NCBI RefSeq assembly: GCF_965203655.1
Contig: NZ_CBDBDD010000005.1
Span: 1 to 64,000 of the forward strand
Source of the DNA: Poriferisodalis sp965203655
GTDB taxonomy: Bacteria; Actinomycetota; Acidimicrobiia; Acidimicrobiales; Poriferisodalaceae
Length of the DNA: 64,000 nt
Direction of reading: 5' to 3'
Shown here: in pieces, positions 59,413 to 64,000 of the stretch
Position numbering within the stretch: position 1 is the first letter of the stretch
Layout of the letters: each line of letters starts with the position of its first letter
Position numbers and translations under genes: made by a program
The notes under the pieces: model-generated
Told to the model about the DNA's origin: nothing
What the model saw: the letters and a program-made list of their open reading frames with translations, nothing else
The model's database searches: none

Positions 59413-60365
59413 CCGTGACTGCCGGTGCGAGGTCGTTCCACGAGCCCGTCATGGTCGACGAGATCGCCGAGGTGTTCGCGCCCGTCGGCGGGGGATGGTT
59501 CGTGGACGCGACCCTGGGGGGCGGTGGCCATGCGGAGATGCTGCTGCGCCAGCATCCCGAGCGGCGCCTGCTCGGCATCGACCGCGACCCGGAGGCAATT
59601 GCCGCCGCACAGGAACGCCTGGCACCCTTCGGCGACCGTGTCACGTTTCGCTGCGAGCGCTTCGACCTCCTCGGCGAGCTGGTGGACACGGCCGGCGCGG
59701 GCCCGATTGCCGGCGTGCTGTTCGACTTCGGCGTCAGCAGCCGTCAGCTTGACTCCGGCGAGCGCGGTTTCTCGCATCGCCACGACGCTCCGCTGGACAT
59801 GCGCATGGATGCCCGCTCGGGGCCCGACGCGGGCTTCGTGGTGAACACCTACGAGCTTGCCGAGCTGCGCGATCTGCTGAAGCGCCATGCCGGCGAGCGC
59901 TACGCCCACCGCATCGCCGTCGCCATCGTGGCGGCCCGGCCGCTGCACACCACCCGCGAGCTGGCCGACACTGTCAAGGCCGCTGTGCCGGCCGCTGCTC
60001 GCCGTGCCCGGCGCCATCCGGCGATGCGCACGTTCGCGGCGATCCGCATCGAAGTGAACGACGAACTGAACCTCATCGAACCAGCAATGCGAGCGGCGCT
60101 CGCGCGCCTGCGGCCACGCGGGCGCCTGGCAACGCTCGCCTATCACTCAGGAGAAGACAGCATTGTGAAGATCATTCTGCGAGAAGCTGCTGACGGCGTG
60201 TGCGAGTGCCCATCGACGCTGCCGTGCATCTGCGGAGCTGCGCCTGCGGTACGCCTGCTGCGCCGCAAGGTGACGCGACCCGGCGCCGCCGAGGTCGAGC
60301 AAAACCCGCGCGCCGCCAGCGCCGTGATGCGCGCGGCGGAGCGCCTCGAGCCGGCCCTTCGCTGA
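59409..60365 (+). CDS. rsmH: 16S rRNA (cytosine(1402)-N4)-methyltransferase
   Basis: 318 residues from the ATG at 59409 inside the mraZ stop. Family motifs are SFHEPVMVDEI, the AdoMet loop WFVDATLGGGGHAEMLL, GVLFDFGVSSRQLDSGERGFS, DMRMDARSG, and FAAIRIEVNDELNLI with LAYHSGEDSIVK. It methylates C1402 of 16S rRNA in the ribosomal decoding centre. Length and position after mraZ are standard. Confidence 0.95.
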   Translation: MTVTAGARSFHEPVMVDEIAEVFAPVGGGWFVDATLGGGGHAEMLLRQHPERRLLGIDRDPEAIAAAQERLAPFGDRVTFRCERFDLLGELVDTAGAGPIAGVLFDFGVSSRQLDSGERGFSHRHDAPLDMRMDARSGPDAGFVVNTYELAELRDLLKRHAGERYAHRIAVAIVAARPLHTTRELADTVKAAVPAAARRARRHPAMRTFAAIRIEVNDELNLIEPAMRAALARLRPRGRLATLAYHSGEDSIVKIILREAADGVCECPSTLPCICGAAPAVRLLRRKVTRPGAAEVEQNPRAASAVMRAAERLEPALR

Positions 60366-60398
60366 TCCGGCCCCCTCGAGAAGGCCGAGCATCGTCCC

Positions 60399-60857
60399 AT
60401 GGCCCTCGCAACTGCCCACTTCCCCGCCGCGGAAGCGGTGCCCCGAGGGGTGCAGTCGCCAGCGCGCCGCGCTGCGGGGCTACGCCTGGTGGGCATCACC
60501 GCTCTGCTGGCGGCGGCTGCCATCGCGGTGCTGGCCGGGCTGGCGGTGTTCCATTCGGTGCTCGCAGCGGGGCAGTACCGGCTGTCGGAGCTCGAATCGG
60601 AGATCGCGACGCAGCGGGAGCAGCTGATCGACCTTCGCTACGAGCTGCAGATCCTGCACGGTCCCGCGGAGATCGAATTGATGGGCGTAGGAGCGCTCGG
60701 GCTGGTGAACGCGACAGACCCGATCGATGTGCGGATCGAGCCGCGTCATATCGCCGCCGTCGACCCGCCGCAGCGAAGCGTCCATGAAGGCGGAGACTGG
60801 CTCTCGATTAAGACGCTGCTGACCGACGCGTCCACAGCGCATGACCGACGTTCTTGA
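60399..60857 (+). CDS. ftsL: FtsL-like cell division protein
   Basis: 152 residues, ATG at 60399. One membrane segment (LVGITALLAAAAIAVLAGLAVFHSVL) is followed by a short coiled coil (LSELESEIATQREQLIDLRYELQILHG), the plan of FtsL/DivIC. Sequence similarity in this family is weak, so the name rests on plan and place between rsmH and ftsI. FtsL joins FtsB and FtsQ to activate FtsW-FtsI at the septum. Its 3' end overlaps ftsI by 17 nt. Confidence 0.8.
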   Translation: MALATAHFPAAEAVPRGVQSPARRAAGLRLVGITALLAAAAIAVLAGLAVFHSVLAAGQYRLSELESEIATQREQLIDLRYELQILHGPAEIELMGVGALGLVNATDPIDVRIEPRHIAAVDPPQRSVHEGGDWLSIKTLLTDASTAHDRRS

Positions 60858-62790
60858 GCACGCCGAGCAGCGCAGGAAGCTGAGCCCAACGGCCACGCCG
60901 TGGCACCCCTCGAGGGGTGCTCCGCCGGGGCTGCGTCGGCCGGCAGCGCACTCGGCCTCGGCGACGGGCGCGCCGGCGACCTGGCGGTCAGATCCGGCGG
61001 CCACGCGCCGCTGGCACCCCGCAGCGGGAGCGAACGGGTCACGTGGCGAGTCCAAGCGAGAAGGCACGGCAGAGCAGACCGAGCGGAGTCCTCGCCGGCG
61101 CACGGCTCGCGCTGGGCCGCCGCGCCGGCGGGCGGCGCTGCTGATCATCGCGTCGGCCGTGGCACTGGCCACCCTCGGCGCTCGCCTGGTGCAGGTACAG
61201 GTACTCGACCGCGAGACCTACGCCGCCCTGGGCGACCGTCAGGGCACGGCACAGTGGGAGCTCGAATCGGTGCGCGGGGCGATCCTCGACCGAAACCTGA
61301 ACCTGCTCGCTGTGTCGGACAACCTGCCCACGATCTGGGCCGACCCCCGTCAGGTCACCGACCCGTACCAGACGGCTGCCATATTGGCGTCGGTGCTGGA
61401 TGTTGACTCCGACGTCATCGCCGAACGGCTCGCGAGCGACCGGCATTTTGTGTACGTGGCGCGCCAAGTGAGCCCCGAAGACGGACTGGCGGTGCAGGAG
61501 CTTCAGCTTGCCGGTGTAGGCGTACGCGGGGAGTCGTCGCGGCTGCGGCCCAACGGCGACGACTTCGCCCGCGGCCTGCTCGGCGCCACCGACATCGACC
61601 AGAACCCGCTGGGCGGCGCCGAGAAGCAGTTCGCCGAGGTGCTCGGCGGCACCGACGGCCGTGAGGTGGCCCGGATCGCCCAGAGCGGCATGCCGCTGCC
61701 GACGGGGACTGAGCTGTTCGAGCCTGTCAGCCATGGCGACGATGTGGTGCTGACGCTGCACACTCAAATGCAGTGGGTTGCCGAGCGATCTGTGAGCGAG
61801 GCGGTTGGGGCCACCAGCGCCAAGGGCGGCATGGTGGTGGTGATGCAGTCCGACACCGGCGACGTGCTGGCGTTGGCGGCGGTCGCGCGCGACCCCGAAA
61901 CCGGGGAGGTCAGGCCGGTGGCCTACAACCCCGCGTACACCGACGCCTTCGAACCGGGATCGGTGGCGAAGAGTTTCACCATCGCCACGGCACTGGAAGC
62001 CGGGCTCACCACGCCGTCCGAGATGCACTCCACGCCAGCCAGGTACACCTTCGCCGACAAGGAGTTCATCGAGCCCTATTCCAAGCCCAGCGACCAGATG
62101 ACTACCTCGGAGATCCTCGTTCATTCCTCGAACATCGGCACGATCAAGCTCGCCGAGCGGATCGGTGCCTCCGAGCTGCAGCGCTCGCTGCGATCGTTCG
62201 GCTTCGGCCGCCTGACCGGCGCCGACGAAGCCCCCGCACTGCCCGGTGAGAGCCGCGGCATTCTGCGTGCTGCGAACCAATGGCGTGGCACGGACCTCGC
62301 CACGATCGCGTTCGGCCAAGGCATCGCCATGACCGCGATCCAGCTCACCGCTGCCTATAACGCAATCGCCAATGACGGCGTGTACGTCGCGCCTCGCCTC
62401 GTTCTGGGCAGCGTGGGCAGCAATGGCGCACTGCGGCCTGCCGACCCGGTTCCGACACACCGGGTGCTGTCTGAGCAGACCGCTCACCAGATGCAGGCAA
62501 TCCTGGCCGACGTCGTTCGCTCGGGCACCGGCAAGCGAGCCGCCATCGACGGCTACCAGGTGGCGGGCAAGACCGGCACTGCGCAGAAACCCAGTCCTGA
62601 CGGCGGCTATTCCGCCGACGCCTACACCAGCTCCTTCGCCGGCTTCCTCCCCGCCGACCGTCCCGAGCTCACCGTGGTGGTCGTGCTCGACGAGCCCGAC
62701 GAGTACCGGGCCGCCATCGTGGCCGCGCCGGTATTCGCGGAAGTCGCCGAATACGCACTGCGGATGCTCCAAGTGTCGCCAGATGTCTGA
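60841..62790 (+). CDS. ftsI: Penicillin-binding protein FtsI (septal transpeptidase)
   Basis: 649 residues, ATG at 60841. A long basic, disordered start (about 1-95) precedes the anchor (AALLIIASAVALATLGARLV). The PBP dimerisation domain has RQGTAQWELESVRGAILDRN-like sequence. Transpeptidase motifs are Ser374-Val-Ala-Lys377 in EPGSVAKSF, SSN in VHSSNIGTIKL and KTGTAQKP. It crosslinks septal peptidoglycan with FtsW. Its last bases overlap murE (ATGTCTGA). Confidence 0.94.
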   Translation: MTDVLEHAEQRRKLSPTATPWHPSRGAPPGLRRPAAHSASATGAPATWRSDPAATRRWHPAAGANGSRGESKREGTAEQTERSPRRRTARAGPPRRRAALLIIASAVALATLGARLVQVQVLDRETYAALGDRQGTAQWELESVRGAILDRNLNLLAVSDNLPTIWADPRQVTDPYQTAAILASVLDVDSDVIAERLASDRHFVYVARQVSPEDGLAVQELQLAGVGVRGESSRLRPNGDDFARGLLGATDIDQNPLGGAEKQFAEVLGGTDGREVARIAQSGMPLPTGTELFEPVSHGDDVVLTLHTQMQWVAERSVSEAVGATSAKGGMVVVMQSDTGDVLALAAVARDPETGEVRPVAYNPAYTDAFEPGSVAKSFTIATALEAGLTTPSEMHSTPARYTFADKEFIEPYSKPSDQMTTSEILVHSSNIGTIKLAERIGASELQRSLRSFGFGRLTGADEAPALPGESRGILRAANQWRGTDLATIAFGQGIAMTAIQLTAAYNAIANDGVYVAPRLVLGSVGSNGALRPADPVPTHRVLSEQTAHQMQAILADVVRSGTGKRAAIDGYQVAGKTGTAQKPSPDGGYSADAYTSSFAGFLPADRPELTVVVVLDEPDEYRAAIVAAPVFAEVAEYALRMLQVSPDV

Positions 62791-64000
62791 GCAGCGCAGC
62801 AGCACGCCGGCGAAGCCGATATCGCTGGAGAAATTGGCTGCGGCGGTCGGCGGTACTTGCGTAGTGCCTTCGGGCCAGCAAGGCGACCAAGCGGCGGGCC
62901 GCTCGACGCCCGTGCGCGGCATCGCCCACGACAGCCGCTCGGTGACACCCGGGGCACTGTTCGGCTGCGTCGTCGGGCAGCGCCACGACGGCCACCGTTT
63001 CGCCGCCGAGGCGCTGAGCGGCGGTGCTGCAGCGCTGCTGGTGTCGCAGATCCTCGATGTCGATGTGCCCCAGATCGTGGTGCCCGACGTTCGAGCGGCA
63101 CTGGGGCCGGCGTCGGCTGCGGTGTGGAGCCATCCGTGGCGCCGCTGCCGGGTGGTGGGGGTCACCGGCACTGCGGGCAAGACCACGGTGACGCACGCAA
63201 TCGCTGCCATCGCACGTGCATGCGGTACCACTTGTGAGGTCATGGGCACGCTCGACGGCACGCACACCACGCCCGAGGCACCCGACCTGTGCCGGCGTCT
63301 CAGCCACGCTGCCGATGCCGGCGTCGAGATAGTGCTGCTGGAGGTGTCGTCCCACGCGCTCGCCCAAGGCAGGGTCGACGGCGCCAGATTTGCGGCTGGT
63401 GTGTTCACCAACCTGGGCCACGAGCATCTCGACTACCACGGGACCATGGAGGACTATTTCAACGCTAAAGCGCGTCTCTTCGATGGCCGCAGCGACATCG
63501 CGGTGCTGAACGTTGCCGATGCGTGGGGTCGCCGACTGGCATCGATGGCGGCCGGCACAACGGCCGATGTAGCCGAATGGCAGCCCTCCGACTTCGACGA
63601 TGTCGTCGTGACCCCAGACGGGCTGAGCGGCCGATGGCGCGGCCGGCCAGTGCACTGCGACCTGCTGGGCCGATTCAATGCCGCGAACGTGGCGGCAGCA
63701 GCAGCAACGGCCAGCGCTCTCGGATACGACGATGACGCGATTGCCGGAGCGATAGCGGCGGTGCCACCGGTGCGAGGACGTCTGTGGCCGGTCAGCGGCC
63801 CCGAGGACGACATCAGGGTCTTGGTCGACTACGCCCACAAACCAGACGCGCTCGGCGCCGCGCTGGCCAGCGCACGTGAGCTCGGCGCCGCAGACGGCCG
63901 TCTTTGGGCGGTGTTCGGCGCGGGCGGCGACCGGGATCAGTCGAAGCGGGCGCTCATGGGCGCTGCGGCAGACCGCCACGCCGATGTGCTCGTGCTCACC
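62783..64000 (+). CDS. murE: UDP-N-acetylmuramyl-tripeptide synthetase MurE, cut by the window end
   Basis: 406 residues are present from the ATG at 62783, and the frame stays open at 64000. Mur ligase order: N-terminal UDP-MurNAc domain (VRGIAHDSRSVTPGALFGCV), P-loop GVTGTAGKTTV (Lys133), LLEVSSHALAQGRVDG, FTNLGHEHLDYHGTMEDYF, RFNAANVAAAAATA, and the start of the third domain (LVDYAHKPDALGAAL, FGAGGDRDQSKR). It adds the third stem amino acid. The motif telling meso-diaminopimelate from lysine lies beyond the window. Confidence 0.93.
   Translation, partial: MSEQRSSTPAKPISLEKLAAAVGGTCVVPSGQQGDQAAGRSTPVRGIAHDSRSVTPGALFGCVVGQRHDGHRFAAEALSGGAAALLVSQILDVDVPQIVVPDVRAALGPASAAVWSHPWRRCRVVGVTGTAGKTTVTHAIAAIARACGTTCEVMGTLDGTHTTPEAPDLCRRLSHAADAGVEIVLLEVSSHALAQGRVDGARFAAGVFTNLGHEHLDYHGTMEDYFNAKARLFDGRSDIAVLNVADAWGRRLASMAAGTTADVAEWQPSDFDDVVVTPDGLSGRWRGRPVHCDLLGRFNAANVAAAAATASALGYDDDAIAGAIAAVPPVRGRLWPVSGPEDDIRVLVDYAHKPDALGAALASARELGAADGRLWAVFGAGGDRDQSKRALMGAAADRHADVLVLT

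Noticed and set aside
61039..63411. A 790-codon open frame antisense to ftsI and murE
   Set aside because: No recognisable domain; it mirrors two well-supported genes.

Overview
The window reads as chromosomal DNA of a high-GC actinobacterium. A WhiB regulator, an mtrA-mtrB-lpqB-type operon, a bacterial type A RNase P RNA and the start of a division and cell-wall cluster all point to Actinomycetota. The style of several proteins (double-CaiB CoA transferase, DddP-like M24 protein, NHL-thioredoxin lipoprotein) suggests an environmental, possibly marine, lineage such as Acidimicrobiia. The lineage is an inference; no rRNA is present.

Layout. 1-4.7 kb: the 3' part of a frameshifted M24 gene with the metal-ligand pattern of DMSP lyase DddP, then a methylcrotonyl-CoA-type carboxylase pair on the minus strand. 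4.7-11.3 kb: a minus-strand defence block of a putative toxin-antitoxin pair and a type III-like restriction-modification system. Its Res gene is interrupted by a G15/C15 tract exactly where one base fewer restores the frame. 11.4-18.7 kb: acyl-CoA and redox genes (acyl-CoA dehydrogenase-like flavoprotein, 831-residue double CaiB/BaiF transferase, luciferase-like monooxygenase, BisC/TMAO-type molybdoenzyme). 18.8-32.6 kb: AlkB-like protein, O-acetylhomoserine sulfhydrylase, CoA-binding protein, thioredoxin/NHL lipoprotein, GH3 enzyme, thiamine-binding lipoprotein with thiamine pyrophosphokinase, a class A penicillin-binding protein and a zinc-ribbon protein.

32.6-42.2 kb: RNase P RNA (minus strand), WhiB, a divergent TrpD-like protein, a Ser/Thr kinase, QueG, a PimB-like glycosyltransferase, an aminotransferase and glycerol kinase. 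42.3-52.6 kb: a TrkA-TrkH-TrkH potassium uptake operon converging on an mtrA-mtrB-lpqB-like operon, then Nudix, DinB and DUF3040 genes. 52.6-57.1 kb: a MoxR-DUF58-transglutaminase operon (minus strand). 57.1-58.8 kb: HNH nuclease and lipoate-ligase-like genes. 58.9-64.0 kb: mraZ-rsmH-ftsL-ftsI-murE behind a run of GTGG motifs that looks like an MraZ operator; murE runs off the end.

Genes are tightly packed with many ATGA or GTGA overlaps. Apart from the RNase P RNA locus I see no gene-free stretch over 300 bases. I saw no tRNA, rRNA, CRISPR array or insertion sequence. Several short direct or tandem repeats lie at gene ends.
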